From Nitratireductor arenosus (GTDB taxonomy: Bacteria; Pseudomonadota; Alphaproteobacteria; Rhizobiales; Rhizobiaceae), in contig NZ_WPHG01000001.1 in assembly GCF_009742725.1 (NCBI RefSeq), positions 1,090,001 to 1,154,000 of the forward strand: a stretch of 64,000 bases of DNA. The letters run 5' to 3'. Below, one piece after another: positions 34,562-43,357 of this stretch (position 1 is its first letter; the number at the start of each line of letters is the position of its first letter). A program made the translations under genes and the position numbers. The notes under the pieces were generated by a model, which saw only the letters and a list, made by a program, of their open reading frames with translations, was not told the origin of the DNA and did no database searches.

Positions 34562-36114
34562 AGCGTTTCCAAAAACCGGATCAGCGCGGCGCGGTCGTCG
34601 GCATTAAGGGCGGCGAAGCCGTCGCGGGCGGCCTCGCCCTCGCCGCCGTGCCACAGGATCGCCTCGGTCAGGTTGCGGGCGCGCCCGTCATGCAAAAAGA
34701 AGGTGTGGCCGTTGACGGTCTCCGTCAGCCCGATCCCCCATAGCGGCGGGGTGCGCCATTCGCCGCCGCGCGCGTCGCCGACGACCTGCCAGTCCGCCAT
34801 ACGCGGTCCCATGTCGTGCAGCAGGAAATCCGAATAGGGCCAGATCAGCTGGAAGGCGTGCGCCTTATTGGGTGCGTCGCGCCGGGTGACGAATTTCGGC
34901 CGGTGGCAGGAGGCGCAGCCGAGGTCGTAGAAGACCTGCTTGCCGTTCAGTACCTGCGGGTCGTCGACATCGCGGCGCGCCGGCACGGCGAGATTCTGCG
35001 AATAAAACGTCACCAGGTCGAGCACCGGATCGGGCGCCTCGCTGTCGCCGAGGCGCGGCTGAACGCCGGTCGCGGCAGCCAGGCAGTCGGCCTGGCTGGG
35101 GGTGCAGTCGCCCCAATGGTTGGGCAGGTCGGGCGAGGAAATGCCGATATCGCCGGCAAACGCTTCCGCCGACTGGCGGCGGATCGACGGCGTCTGCGCC
35201 TTCCAGCCGAAGCGGCCGAGCACCAGCGCGCCGCTTGCCGGATCGCGCACGATATTGGGTTTCCCCGATATCCCGTCGCCGTCGGCATCGTCGGGATCGG
35301 CAAGACCGAGAATGTCGGCCGGGTGGATTTGCTCGATCAGGCCGAGGCCGATCATCGGCGGCGTCACCCGCGGCGACAAGGTGGTGCTGACGTCCATCGG
35401 CCCATAGGCAAGATCGCTCACCGCGTAGTCGGGCCGGCGCATCGCGACATCAGTGCCGTCGGCAAGCGTGACGGTGAACTCCTCATAGGTGACGACCATG
35501 CGGCCTTCGCCCTTGAGGCCCGGCACGGCCAGGTCCTGGAGCTGGCCGCCATAGACTGGATCGGGCAGGTTGAGCAGGGACTTGTTTTTTAGCAGCGCCT
35601 GTTCGTCGGGCGTGCGCGGCGCGCGCGACAGACGCAGGAACATCGAGGTCGCGTCGCGGTCTCCCTCCGGCGGATGGCCGCGCCCGTCCTTCAGATGGCA
35701 GCTCTGGCAGGCGCGCGCGTTGAACAACGGTCCGAGACCGTCGGAGGCCTGGGTGGAGGAGGGCGACGACACCCACAATTTGCGAAACAGCGCGTTGCCG
35801 AGCTTGAACGTGCCCTCTTCCTCGAAGCTGAGATTGGCCGAGGCGTGGGAAAACGCGTCCTGATTGACACGCTTGCGCGAGGTCGCCGCCCCGCCGGGCA
35901 GCGCCTCGTATTTCTCGGCCGCGGAAAAATCCGTCGTCGGCCGGGTAACGGCCTCGACGCGCTCGATGTCGGCTGCCGTGAGGTCGTCGCGGCTCGTGGC
36001 CAGGCCGGTCTCGCCGGCAGCCAGGCCCGGAAGCGCGGCCGCGCCGAGCGCGGCAACAATGAGCGCCGGGCGGATTGGACGCATGCGACGGGACAGAAGG
36101 GTCAGCGGTCGCAT
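34558..36114 (-). CDS. Di-haem c-type cytochrome of the DUF1111 (thiol oxidoreductase-like) family
   Basis: A 518-residue exported protein with two CxxCH haem sites: ACQSCH at about 135 and GCASCH at about 400. The signal peptide is MRPIRPALIVAALGAAALPGLAAG. Family marks are NARACQSCHLKDGRGHPPEG, FGWKAQTPSIRRQSAEAFAGDIGI and TPPLWGIGLTETVNGHTFFLHDGRARNLTEAILWHGGE. The family resembles cytochrome c peroxidases and is found beside imelysins; it may oxidise or reduce iron during uptake. ATG 36114 or ATG 36084 could be the start. It follows bfr after 12 bases. Confidence 0.9.
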   Translation of the reverse strand: MRPLTLLSRRMRPIRPALIVAALGAAALPGLAAGETGLATSRDDLTAADIERVEAVTRPTTDFSAAEKYEALPGGAATSRKRVNQDAFSHASANLSFEEEGTFKLGNALFRKLWVSSPSSTQASDGLGPLFNARACQSCHLKDGRGHPPEGDRDATSMFLRLSRAPRTPDEQALLKNKSLLNLPDPVYGGQLQDLAVPGLKGEGRMVVTYEEFTVTLADGTDVAMRRPDYAVSDLAYGPMDVSTTLSPRVTPPMIGLGLIEQIHPADILGLADPDDADGDGISGKPNIVRDPASGALVLGRFGWKAQTPSIRRQSAEAFAGDIGISSPDLPNHWGDCTPSQADCLAAATGVQPRLGDSEAPDPVLDLVTFYSQNLAVPARRDVDDPQVLNGKQVFYDLGCASCHRPKFVTRRDAPNKAHAFQLIWPYSDFLLHDMGPRMADWQVVGDARGGEWRTPPLWGIGLTETVNGHTFFLHDGRARNLTEAILWHGGEGEAARDGFAALNADDRAALIRFLETL

Positions 36115-36126
36115 GCGTCCATGATC

Positions 36127-36612
36127 CTATTCCTCCTTGTCGGCGGACGCCGCGTTGAGCAGGCCGTAATTCTTCTCGCCGATCGTGTTCAGCAGTTCGA
36201 GCTGGGTTTCGAGGAAGTCGATATGGCCTTCCTCGTCGGCAAGCAGTTCCTCAAACAGCGCCATCGACACGTAGTCGCCGTGCTCGTGGCAGATGTCGCG
36301 CGATTTCTTGTAGGAACTGCGTGCTTCGTGTTCGCCGGCCAGGTCGGCTTCCAGCACTTCCTTGACGTTCTGGCCGATCTTGAGCGGCGACACCGACTGC
36401 AGGTTGGGATGGCCCTCGAGGAAGATGATGCGTTCCACCAGCTTGTCGGCGTGGTGCATCTCCTCGATCGATTCCTCGCGCTCCTTCTGGGCGAGCTTGG
36501 CGTAACCCCAATCCTGAAGAAGCCGGTAGTGCAGCCAGTACTGGTTGACCGCTCCGAGCTCCAGAAACAGCGCCTCGTTAAGCCGCTCGATGACTTGTTT
36601 TTCGCCCTTCAT
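36127..36612 (-). CDS. bfr: Bacterioferritin
   Basis: A 161-residue bacterioferritin, the haem-containing 24-mer that stores ferric iron. Ferroxidase residues are visible in [28 protein letters not shown] and [19 protein letters not shown]. The haem-ligand methionine of the family would lie near [13 protein letters not shown], where the usual Met is not obvious (IFLEG), so haem ligation should be checked. The start lies within the end of bfd (35-base overlap), so the two are translationally linked. Confidence 0.95.
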   Translation of the reverse strand: MKGEKQVIERLNEALFLELGAVNQYWLHYRLLQDWGYAKLAQKEREESIEEMHHADKLVERIIFLEGHPNLQSVSPLKIGQNVKEVLEADLAGEHEARSSYKKSRDICHEHGDYVSMALFEELLADEEGHIDFLETQLELLNTIGEKNYGLLNAASADKEE

Positions 36613-36889
36613 GGCGCCTGCTCCCAAATTGACCACGCAGTCCGCGGACGCGGTCGAGGTGTGAAACGATATCCGGCTCGGCCGCGGCCGAACGGGCGTG
36701 ATACGCTTCCGTGACCCGGATGATCGTTTCCACCACATTTGGAAAGCAGCCGCAACAGCGCCCGCGTTTGGCCATGGCGTGATAGACCTTCGCCGGCACG
36801 ACGAGCTGCCAGGGATCGGCATCCAGCAGGCCGGTAATCGTATCCTCGATTTCCCTCTGCGTGATCAAATTGCAGTGACAAACCAGCAT
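36578..36889 (-). CDS. bfd: Bacterioferritin-associated ferredoxin
   Basis: A 103-residue [2Fe-2S] protein. The ligands are in VCHCN (C4, C6) and RCCGCFP, giving the Bfd arrangement C-x-C...C-x2-C. The first 65 residues match the short Bfd of other bacteria; the last 35 are a poorly conserved extension whose end overlaps bfr. Bfd reduces stored iron in bacterioferritin and releases it. It is encoded directly before bfr, the expected partner. Confidence 0.92.
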   Translation of the reverse strand: MLVCHCNLITQREIEDTITGLLDADPWQLVVPAKVYHAMAKRGRCCGCFPNVVETIIRVTEAYHARSAAAEPDIVSHLDRVRGLRGQFGSRRHEGRKTSHRAA

Positions 36890-36958
36890 TGTCGTTCTTC
36901 CAGGCTCGCGGCGCTGTGGCCGCTGGCTTATTCTAGCACATTCAGCTTGCCGCGCGGC

Positions 36959-38236
36959 TCACTGAAACACCGCGTCGGGATCGTCGAGACTGTCGGACCC
37001 CTCGAACGCGATCACGTCGAGTTCGAGCCCGGCGACGACCCGTTCGATGGACCGTGTCTGGTCAACCAGCGCATCGATCGCGGCCTGCACCAGGGCGTTG
37101 CCGGCGGTGTTTCCTTCGCCGATCAACTGGTCGTAGGCCTCGCCGGCTGCCGCCTTTTCCGCAATCGCCTGCATGGCGCCGACGGTCGTGTCGAGCTTGG
37201 CTGTCAACTCCGCGTCCAGGGCCGCATCCGTCTCGCGCACCAGTGCCGACAGCGACGGGCCTTCCACCACCGAGCCGTCGATCCGCGCGTAGCGGCCGGC
37301 ATAGACGTTGCGAATGCCGACGGCGTCGTAAAGATGCGAGATGTGGGTATTGTCGGAAAAACAGTCATGCTCCTCCTCGGGGTCGTGCAGCAGCAGTCCG
37401 AGCTTCATGCGCTCGCCGGCCAACTCGCCATAAGACAGCGAGCCGATGCCGGTCAGCATCGCGGCCAGTCCGGTTTTCGCCGGCCCGTTGGCCAATGCCT
37501 GGCGCGCGGCGCCGTCTTCGGCCCAGTTGGCGACCATCTCCTCCAAGTCAGAAACCAGCAGATCGGCGGCGGCAGCCAGATAAAGCGCCCGGCGCTCGCA
37601 ATTGCCGCCGGTACAGTTTTGCGGATCGTAATCCGTGTAGGCGCGCGCGCCGGCGCCCGGCCCGGTGCCGTTCAGATCCTGTCCCCACAGCAGGAACTCG
37701 ATCGCGTGATAGCCGGTGGCGACGTTGGCCTCGATCTCGCCGGCTTCGTGCAGCGTGCCGGACAGGAATTCCGGCGTGATGTCGGACGCGTCGACTTCGC
37801 TGCCGTTGATCATCAAGCTCGTATTGGCGACGACATTCGCGGTGTAGAGCCCGTTATCGTCAGACTCCACGCCGTAGCCCGCATCGACGTAGTCGATCAG
37901 CCCCTCGTCCAGCGGCCAGGCATTCACCCGACCCTCCCATTCGTCGACGATCGGATTGCCGAAACGATAGGCTTCGGTCTGCTGGTAGGGGATGCGCGCC
38001 GCCCGCCAGGCGGCTTTCGCCGCCGCCATGGTTTCGGCCGAGGGCGCGGCAATCAGCGAGTCGACGGCCTCGTCGAGGCGCATGGCGGTCGACAGAGCGT
38101 CCTCGTAGGTGGCGTGCGCGATGTCGGCATAGGTTTTGAGCACCGCACGCGTATCGGTCGAGGCAATCGCCTGGCCTGTCAGCGCCGTTGCGATCAGCGC
38201 CGTCGTGGCGGCTACGGTTAAAAAAATCTTCGGCAA
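36959..38236 (-). CDS. Imelysin-family iron-regulated protein (first)
   Basis: A 425-residue exported imelysin (IrpA-like) protein. A TTG start at 38236 is preferred: AAGGA lies seven bases upstream and a signal peptide follows (PKIFLTVAATTALIATALTGQAIA). The canonical GxHxxE is present (ATGYHAIEFLLWGQDL), with the neighbouring PGAGARAYTDY pattern. Imelysins are linked to iron uptake and are M75-like in fold, but proteolysis is not established. It is the first gene after the Irr box and 69 bases upstream of bfd. Confidence 0.9.
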   Translation of the reverse strand: MPKIFLTVAATTALIATALTGQAIASTDTRAVLKTYADIAHATYEDALSTAMRLDEAVDSLIAAPSAETMAAAKAAWRAARIPYQQTEAYRFGNPIVDEWEGRVNAWPLDEGLIDYVDAGYGVESDDNGLYTANVVANTSLMINGSEVDASDITPEFLSGTLHEAGEIEANVATGYHAIEFLLWGQDLNGTGPGAGARAYTDYDPQNCTGGNCERRALYLAAAADLLVSDLEEMVANWAEDGAARQALANGPAKTGLAAMLTGIGSLSYGELAGERMKLGLLLHDPEEEHDCFSDNTHISHLYDAVGIRNVYAGRYARIDGSVVEGPSLSALVRETDAALDAELTAKLDTTVGAMQAIAEKAAAGEAYDQLIGEGNTAGNALVQAAIDALVDQTRSIERVVAGLELDVIAFEGSDSLDDPDAVFQ

Positions 38237-38557
38237 GGCTCTGTCCTTCGGCTCGAACTGCAGCGCAAAACCGCATGGGGCCGGTCGGAGCCTGGCTGTC
38301 GGAGACGGGCGCGGCCCGGGCGGCAAGGGCGCAATAGCCATTGCGGCCGGTACGATCGTCTCCAAACGGACAGGTTCAAGGCCCGACAGTCGAAAGTCGC
38401 TTCAGCTTTCGGCCGAAGACATGACTCCCAGAAAACCGGATGTCAAACGGATTCGCATTAAAAAGGATGAAAAATCAATAGTTTAGAATGATTCTAAACT
38501 GACTTGACAGTTATAGTCATGTTTTCCTGTCACAGCGCGGCGGTCGATCCGCATACA
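38237..38557. other. Leader of the iron operon
   Basis: About 320 bases. It holds the Irr-type palindrome at 38480-38500 and a 240-base leader from there to the imelysin TTG. No coding sequence is convincing on either strand. Confidence 0.6.
38480..38500. promoter_or_regulatory. Irr box (iron control element)
   Basis: A perfect palindrome with 10-base arms, AGTTTAGAAT and its complement ATTCTAAACT, around a single G. The TTTAGAA...TTCTAAA core is the rhizobial iron control element bound by Irr. It lies 244 bases upstream of the imelysin start. The nearest downstream gene on the plus strand is far away, so it should act on the minus-strand iron operon. Confidence 0.85.
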
Positions 38558-39037
38558 TCACGCGCCGTCCGGCGCGGCCACCAGCAGCGCCAGCGTGTCG
38601 GCGACCAGCGCGGCCTGTTCCTCGCCCTCGATCTCGACCACGTTGTGGCATTTCATCAGATAGCGTCGTTCGCCCTTGCTTTCGAACGAGATCAGCTTGG
38701 AGCGCATGCGTATGTTCGCGCCAGCCCGTACCGGCGCCAGGAAGCGCACCCTGTCGAGCCCGTAATTGACCGCCGCCACCGTGCCGTCCGGCGCCGCGCC
38801 GATCTCGTAGCTCATCGCCGCGACCAGCGAGAGCGTCAGATAACCGTGCGCGACCGGTGCCTTATACGGGCTTTCGCGCCGTGCCCGTTCGACATCGATA
38901 TGGATCCACTGCCGGTCGCGCGTGGTCTCGGCAAACTGGTCGATCATGGATTGGTCGACGCAAATCCACGACGACACGCCGAGCTCGGTGCCGGCCATGC
39001 GCGTCAAGTCGTCGAAGCTCGGCTTTTGTCCCGCCAT
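38558..39037 (-). CDS. MaoC-family (R)-specific enoyl hydratase-like protein
   Basis: A 159-residue hot-dog-fold protein of the MaoC/NodN group. The hydratase signature is seen in MIDQFAETTRDRQWIHIDVERARRESPYKAPVAHGYLTLSL, with the Asp/His pair replaced partly (D-x4-H in RDRQWIH). It probably hydrates enoyl-CoA, which could feed polyhydroxyalkanoate or oxidative pathways. ATG 39037 has GGAG four bases upstream. It lies 13 bases after the alpha-hydroxy-acid oxidase gene, as a likely operon. Confidence 0.85.
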   Translation of the reverse strand: MAGQKPSFDDLTRMAGTELGVSSWICVDQSMIDQFAETTRDRQWIHIDVERARRESPYKAPVAHGYLTLSLVAAMSYEIGAAPDGTVAAVNYGLDRVRFLAPVRAGANIRMRSKLISFESKGERRYLMKCHNVVEIEGEEQAALVADTLALLVAAPDGA

Positions 39038-39050
39038 CACGCTCCTGTCC

Positions 39051-40364
39051 TCATACCTGATCTTTTCCTCCGTCTATCGGTTCGGTGCGGCCCGGCGGCC
39101 CGTCCGCGGCAAGACAGCCGGGCCCGAGGGCTGCGATACTGTCGAGGCCGCACAGCGCCAGCGTCAGGTCGAGCTCGGCGAGGATGTTGCCGATCACCTC
39201 GCGAACCCCGGTTTCGCCCGCAAGCGCCAGGCCGTAGACATAGGGCCGGCCCAAAAGCACCGCCCGCGCGCCGAGCGCGAGCGCCTTTGCGATGTCGGCG
39301 CCGGTACGGATGCCCGAATCGAGCAGCACCGGCAGGTCTCCCGCCGCCGCCGCCACGCCGGGCAGGGCGTCGAGCGTGGCCGTCTCGCCATCGACCTGGC
39401 GGCCGCCATGGTTGGACACCACGATGCCGTCGACGCCGTGTTCGCGCGCCAGCCTGGCATCGACGGCGTGGCGAATGCCTTTCAGGATGATCGGCAGGCT
39501 GGTCATGGCGCGCAGCCGCCCAATGTCGGTCCAGTTGAGATCGGGCCGGGAATAGGTCGCGGTGAAATAGGCCGCGGCGGCGCGCATCGCCGTCATGGAA
39601 AGCCCGAACTCGCGCCCCTTGCGGTGCAGGCCGTATGCGGTGGCGAGCAGCTTCGCGCCGCGTGGCCGGATACCGGTCTCGGGCGGTCTGGCCGGGATTT
39701 TTGAGCGGAAGACGGGATCGGAGAGATATTGCGCTAGCCCCATGCCGCGCAAAAACGGCAGATAGCCGAGATCGAGATCCCGCGGCCGCCAGCCCAGAAG
39801 CGTGGTGTCGAGCGTGACCACGATCGCTTCGCAGCCGGCTTTCTCGGCGCGTGCCAGCAGAGAGCGCACGACATCGTCATCGCTCGACCAGTAGAGCTGG
39901 AACCATCGCGGCGCGGTTCCAAGCGCAGCGGCACAGTCCTCCATCGCGACCGAGGCCTGGTTGGAAAACACCATGCCGATCTGCGTGGCCGCGGCGGCGC
40001 GCGCCACGGCGAGATCGGCCTGGCGGTGAACCAGTTCCAGAACGCCGATCGGCGCCAGAAGCAACGGCGCGCGGTGACGGCGCCCGAAAAGATCGACGCC
40101 GAGATCGCGCGCGGAGACGTCGCGCAGCACGCGGGGTACGAAACGATGGCGCCCGAATGCGGCGCGGTTGGCCGCCATCGAGGCCTCGAGACCGGCGCTG
40201 CCGATCACATAGGCGGCCGCCTCCTGCGTCATGGCGCGTGCGGCCTCCGCCTCCAGCCGTGTCGCCGAAACGGGAACGGTCGGACGCGCGCCGCCCGCGC
40301 CAGTGACGTAAATCTCCATCTGGCGCTGGCGCCCCGGAGCCACCGCGCCGGTGTCTCGCGTCAT
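39051..40364 (-). CDS. FMN-dependent alpha-hydroxy-acid oxidizing protein (lactate 2-monooxygenase-like)
   Basis: A 437-residue TIM-barrel flavoenzyme of the glycolate oxidase/lactate 2-monooxygenase family. FMN and substrate residues appear in APLLLAPIGVLELVH, RWFQLYWSSDDD, ILKGI, and GIVVSNHGGRQVDG with the catalytic histidine. LLDSGIRTGADIAKALALGA binds the phosphate. The extra loop SDPVFRSK before the mid-domain resembles lactate 2-monooxygenases more than membrane lactate dehydrogenases. The exact substrate is uncertain. The N-terminal start is not fixed; ATG 40319 is an alternative. Confidence 0.9.
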   Translation of the reverse strand: MTRDTGAVAPGRQRQMEIYVTGAGGARPTVPVSATRLEAEAARAMTQEAAAYVIGSAGLEASMAANRAAFGRHRFVPRVLRDVSARDLGVDLFGRRHRAPLLLAPIGVLELVHRQADLAVARAAAATQIGMVFSNQASVAMEDCAAALGTAPRWFQLYWSSDDDVVRSLLARAEKAGCEAIVVTLDTTLLGWRPRDLDLGYLPFLRGMGLAQYLSDPVFRSKIPARPPETGIRPRGAKLLATAYGLHRKGREFGLSMTAMRAAAAYFTATYSRPDLNWTDIGRLRAMTSLPIILKGIRHAVDARLAREHGVDGIVVSNHGGRQVDGETATLDALPGVAAAAGDLPVLLDSGIRTGADIAKALALGARAVLLGRPYVYGLALAGETGVREVIGNILAELDLTLALCGLDSIAALGPGCLAADGPPGRTEPIDGGKDQV

Positions 40365-40392
40365 GCGTTTTTGCGTGCCATGATCGGCGCGG

Positions 40393-40824
40393 TCATTTCC
40401 GCGCCCCGCTATCGTCGCGCATGTCCGCCATCACCTCGCGAATTCGTTCGCGCAGGATTTCGACCGATTCGCCGGAGGATTTGCGCATCACCTCGCCGAT
40501 CTCGCTGGCGTTGCGGACCGCGGCCTCGAAGGAACGCCGGGCGAAATCGGCCTGTTTGGCAAGCAGGTCCTGCGGGTTTCCCGGCGCCTGGAAGCTGCGC
40601 GCCATCTCGCTGGCCTCGCGCAGTGTCTCCTCCAGCGCGGCGCGCTGCCTGCCGAAGACGTCGCCGGCGCCGGCGGCCGCGGTTCTGGTCGCCTTTTCGA
40701 AAGCTTCGAGGTTTTTCCGGTGGTGCTCGATGACCCGTTCGATATCCATGTTCGGCATCTTCAGATCTTCGCCGAATTTCGCGAAAAGGTCGATGATCGA
40801 ATCCGATTGCGGTTTCTTCGCCAT
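40393..40824 (-). CDS. Phasin family protein (TIGR01841-like)
   Basis: A 143-residue, largely helical protein without signal peptide, with the pattern NMDIERVIEHHRKNLEAFEKATR and VFGRQRAALEETLREASEMARSF typical of TIGR01841 phasins that coat polyhydroxyalkanoate granules. GGGAGG precedes ATG 40824. It lies near a second, different phasin (42408) with the DUF445 gene between them, which suggests a locus involved in storage granules. Confidence 0.85.
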   Translation of the reverse strand: MAKKPQSDSIIDLFAKFGEDLKMPNMDIERVIEHHRKNLEAFEKATRTAAAGAGDVFGRQRAALEETLREASEMARSFQAPGNPQDLLAKQADFARRSFEAAVRNASEIGEVMRKSSGESVEILRERIREVMADMRDDSGARK

Positions 40825-40896
40825 GAATTCCTCCCGTCTCGGGCGTTGGCGACGGCGATCCCGTCACGTTTCAGATTAGGCGATGTGCCAGCGCCG

Positions 40897-42195
40897 TCAA
40901 TTGCCGAACACGAACAGCTCGCCGAGGTGAAGCAGCAGACCGGCCAGGCCGCCGACGATCATGCCGTTGAAACGGATATATTGCAGGTCGCGGCCGATAT
41001 TGAGCTCGACCAGCCGGGTGAGCTGGGCCAGGTCCCAGCGCTTGACCTGGTCGGCGATGAAGGCCGAAACGCCGCTTTTCTGCGTCTCGATGAATCCGGC
41101 CAGCATGGTGACGAAACCCTGGTTCATGTCGGCCCGGATCGCCTCGTCGCGCGCGAGCTGGCGCCCGATATCGGTCAAAAGCCGGGTCAAATGCCGGCGG
41201 GTGGCGGAGTCCGTCGCCCCGGCATCAGTAAGCATGAAGCGGCGCAGGCCCGCCCACAGATCGGCGGCGAGGTTGCGCAATTCCGGCCGCGCCAGCAATT
41301 CCCGCTTCAGCCGCTCCGCCTGGGCGGCATAGGCCGGCGACGTGGCGAGTTGGGTGACGAAGTCGGCGGCGAAACGGTCGAATTCGTGCCGGAGCTTGTG
41401 GTCAGGGTCGTCGCGCACCTCGTCGAGCAGCGTACCGGCGGCGGCGACGATCTTGTGCAGCAGATAGGCGTCGGCGCGGAAATAACGGGCCAGCGTCGGC
41501 AGTTCGGCGCGGATCTTGTCGCGCAACGCCGCCAGCGCGGCCTCGTCGTTCAGGAACCGGCCGAGCGCGGTGATCAGCTCGTCGAACAGTTTTTGGTGGC
41601 GCCGGTCGGCGACGAAAGCCGACAGCAATCCCGCCGCCAGCGGCGCGACCTCGACCGTTTCGATCCGCTCGCGCGCCCGCTTGGCGAGAAAACGCGGCAG
41701 GCCGGAATCCTCGAGCGCGTCCAGCGTCTGCGGCACCATGCGCGTCATGAACCGCGCCAGCCCGTCCGCCCGCTTGCGGTCGGAGAGCCAGTCGGCCACA
41801 TGCGCGGCGAAATCGACTGAGCCGAGCCTGGCGCGCACCGGCGCCGGCGCCAAAAAATTCGCCTCGATGAAACGGCCCAGATTGTCGGCGATGCGGGTCT
41901 GGTTGGCCGGTATGATTGCGGTGTGCGGGATCGGCAGCCCGAGCGGGCGGCGGAACAGGGCGACCACCGCATACCAGTCGGCAATGCCGCCGATCGCGGC
42001 GGCTTCCGCGAAGGCGGCAAGCCAGACCAGACCCGGCGCTTGCGGCTCCAGCAGGCGCGCGCCGAGAAAAAGTGCGATGCACATTAACAGCGTCAGCGTC
42101 GCCGCGCGCTTGACCCGTTTCAGCGCGCGTTCCTTTTCGGCGTCGTGGTCCGGCGCTGCGGGAGGGGCGGTTGGGGATGAGCTGGTATCGGCCAT
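40897..42195 (-). CDS. DUF445 inner-membrane protein
   Basis: A 432-residue protein with membrane helices near the N-terminus (ATLTLLMCIALFLGARLL, VWLAAFAEAAAIGGIADWYAVVALF) and one at the C-terminus (MIVGGLAGLLLHLGELFVFG), with a long helical domain between. AAIGGIADWYAVVALFRRPLGLPIPHTAIIP is the DUF445/YjiN signature. Function is unknown in the family. ATG 42195 has AAGGA six bases upstream; seven further codons lack support. Confidence 0.9.
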   Translation of the reverse strand: MADTSSSPTAPPAAPDHDAEKERALKRVKRAATLTLLMCIALFLGARLLEPQAPGLVWLAAFAEAAAIGGIADWYAVVALFRRPLGLPIPHTAIIPANQTRIADNLGRFIEANFLAPAPVRARLGSVDFAAHVADWLSDRKRADGLARFMTRMVPQTLDALEDSGLPRFLAKRARERIETVEVAPLAAGLLSAFVADRRHQKLFDELITALGRFLNDEAALAALRDKIRAELPTLARYFRADAYLLHKIVAAAGTLLDEVRDDPDHKLRHEFDRFAADFVTQLATSPAYAAQAERLKRELLARPELRNLAADLWAGLRRFMLTDAGATDSATRRHLTRLLTDIGRQLARDEAIRADMNQGFVTMLAGFIETQKSGVSAFIADQVKRWDLAQLTRLVELNIGRDLQYIRFNGMIVGGLAGLLLHLGELFVFGN

Positions 42196-42294
42196 CGAAG
42201 GTCCTTCGGCGGGCATGGGCGGCTTTATCCATATCGGTTTCCGCCGGGCGCATTGCCACCGCCGCCGGGACGGGCCTGGGTCGTGAACGGATTA

Positions 42295-42328
42295 TTGTGC
42301 AATGCACAAAATATGTTGCAATGCACAA
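42295..42328. promoter_or_regulatory. Paired GCAATGCACAA elements before the phasin gene
   Basis: A perfect palindrome TTGTGCA-A-TGCACAA (42295-42309) is followed by a partial second copy, TTGCAATGCACAA (42316-42328), 21 bases on, so the elements repeat on the same helix face. PhaR regulators of alphaproteobacteria bind TGC/GCA-rich sites upstream of phasin genes, so these are probable PhaR operators. Confidence 0.6.
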
Positions 42329-42407
42329 TAAGCAGGCCTATATGAGGCCCATGCCCCGGGCCTGAGGGACGGGGCGCCCATGGCTTTTGCAAAGAATGGA
42401 GACAGAA

Positions 42408-42878
42408 ATGACCCGCAAGACCAACGCCGCCCAGACCCAGACCGCCGCCTATTTCGACCAGTTCCGCCAGGCCTTCGAAGGCCTTTACGGCAAGATGGAC
42501 GTTCCGGCCGCCGCGCGCGACTTCGCGCAGCGTGGCGCGGTTTCGGTCAAGGAGCACGCCGAGCAGGCGCATCTTGGCGCCCGCGATGCCGTCGCCTCGG
42601 CTGAAAAGCTGGCCGAGACCTTTGTCGGCCACTCCGTCAACGCCGCCCGCGACGTTGTCGAGGCCGGTTTCGCCAATCTCCAGCATGCGTTGGCCACGGC
42701 CGAGAAGCTGACCGGCGCCAAGAGCGTCGGCGAGACCTTGGAAATCCAGGCCGAGTTCCTGCGCGAGAACACCAAGGCGAATGTAGAGCGGTTCCGCGCC
42801 GCCGGCGAAGCGGCCGGCAAGGCGGCGTCCGACAGTGCGGCCCAGTTCCGCGCCGGCATTGCCAAGGTTGCCGCTTGA
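42408..42878 (+). CDS. Phasin (polyhydroxyalkanoate granule protein)
   Basis: A 156-residue helical, alanine-rich phasin that coats polyhydroxyalkanoate granules. The Phasin_2-type pattern is VKEHAEQAHLGARDAVASAEKLAETFVGHSVNAARDVVEAGFANLQHALATAEKLTGAKSVGETLEIQAEFLRENTKANVER. ATG 42408 has GGAGA five bases upstream; MQRMETE codons before it overlap that site and are unlikely to be translated. It has its own regulated promoter (42295-42328) and terminator (42931-42957), consistent with single-gene, highly expressed phasins. Confidence 0.93.
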   Translation: MTRKTNAAQTQTAAYFDQFRQAFEGLYGKMDVPAAARDFAQRGAVSVKEHAEQAHLGARDAVASAEKLAETFVGHSVNAARDVVEAGFANLQHALATAEKLTGAKSVGETLEIQAEFLRENTKANVERFRAAGEAAGKAASDSAAQFRAGIAKVAA

Positions 42879-42930
42879 CACTGATCGAATTTGGCCGTGC
42901 CCGGCCTTGATCCGGGTCGCGCCAACGACG

Positions 42931-42957
42931 AACCCCGCTGTCACGGCGGGGTTTTTT
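42931..42957 (+). terminator. Intrinsic terminator of the phasin gene
   Basis: AACCCCGC pairs with GCGGGGTT across a loop of six to seven bases, then six T residues. It lies 53 bases after the phasin stop. Confidence 0.9.
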
Positions 42958-43086
42958 GTCGGCATGAACGCGCGGCACGCCATGCGCCGATCGCGACGTC
43001 GGCCTAGTGCGGTAAAAACCGCGCCATGACGCGCCGATATCCGATTGACACGGCAAGGCCGCCCGCATAAACGGGGCGGCGCACCT

Positions 43087-43171
43087 GCCCAGGTGGCGGA
43101 ATTGGTAGACGCGCACGGTTCAGGTCCGTGTGCCGCAAGGCGTGGAGGTTCGAGTCCTCTCCTGGGCACCA
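43087..43171 (+). tRNA. tRNA-Leu (anticodon CAG)
   Basis: An 85-base tRNA with encoded CCA end. The acceptor stem GCCCAGG pairs with CCTGGGC; the anticodon stem CACGG/CCGTG closes the loop TTCAGGT with CAG as anticodon; the long variable arm (TGCCGCAAGGCGT) marks a leucine tRNA; the T-arm is GAGG-TTCGAGT-CCTC. Its 3' end is the insertion site of the genomic island that follows. Confidence 0.98.
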
Positions 43172-43172
43172 A
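43156..43172. repeat. attL-like site (tRNA-Leu 3' end)
   Basis: CCTCTCCTGGGCACCAA, the last part of tRNA-Leu plus one base, is repeated at 51948-51963 with a single G missing. This direct repeat marks the left border of the island. Confidence 0.75.
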
Positions 43173-43291
43173 ACTGCTGTTTCAGGCCGTCCGACAAAAT
43201 CCAGAAGCATCAAATAGAGCCCGGATTTCCGGGCTTTTTTGTTGCCTTGTAGCCCGACCGTGTCCGACGCCGTTTGTTGGCATCCGACAAT

Positions 43292-43313
43292 TTTGTTGGT
43301 ATCTTTGTTGGTA
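43292..43313 (+). repeat. Left pair of integrase arm-type repeats
   Basis: TTTGTTGGTA, two bases (TC), TTTGTTGGTA. A related TTTGTTGGCA lies at 43273. The pair is repeated near the other end of the island with a single mismatch. Confidence 0.75.
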
Positions 43314-43357
43314 CTTGGGCGAAACGACCAACGTTCGCTCGGTCGAGATACCAACAA

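Noticed and set aside
33251-34837. Plus-strand frame of 528 codons over the DUF1513 and imelysin genes
   Set aside because: Antisense shadow with Arg/Gln-rich translation; the minus-strand genes have signal peptides and family motifs.
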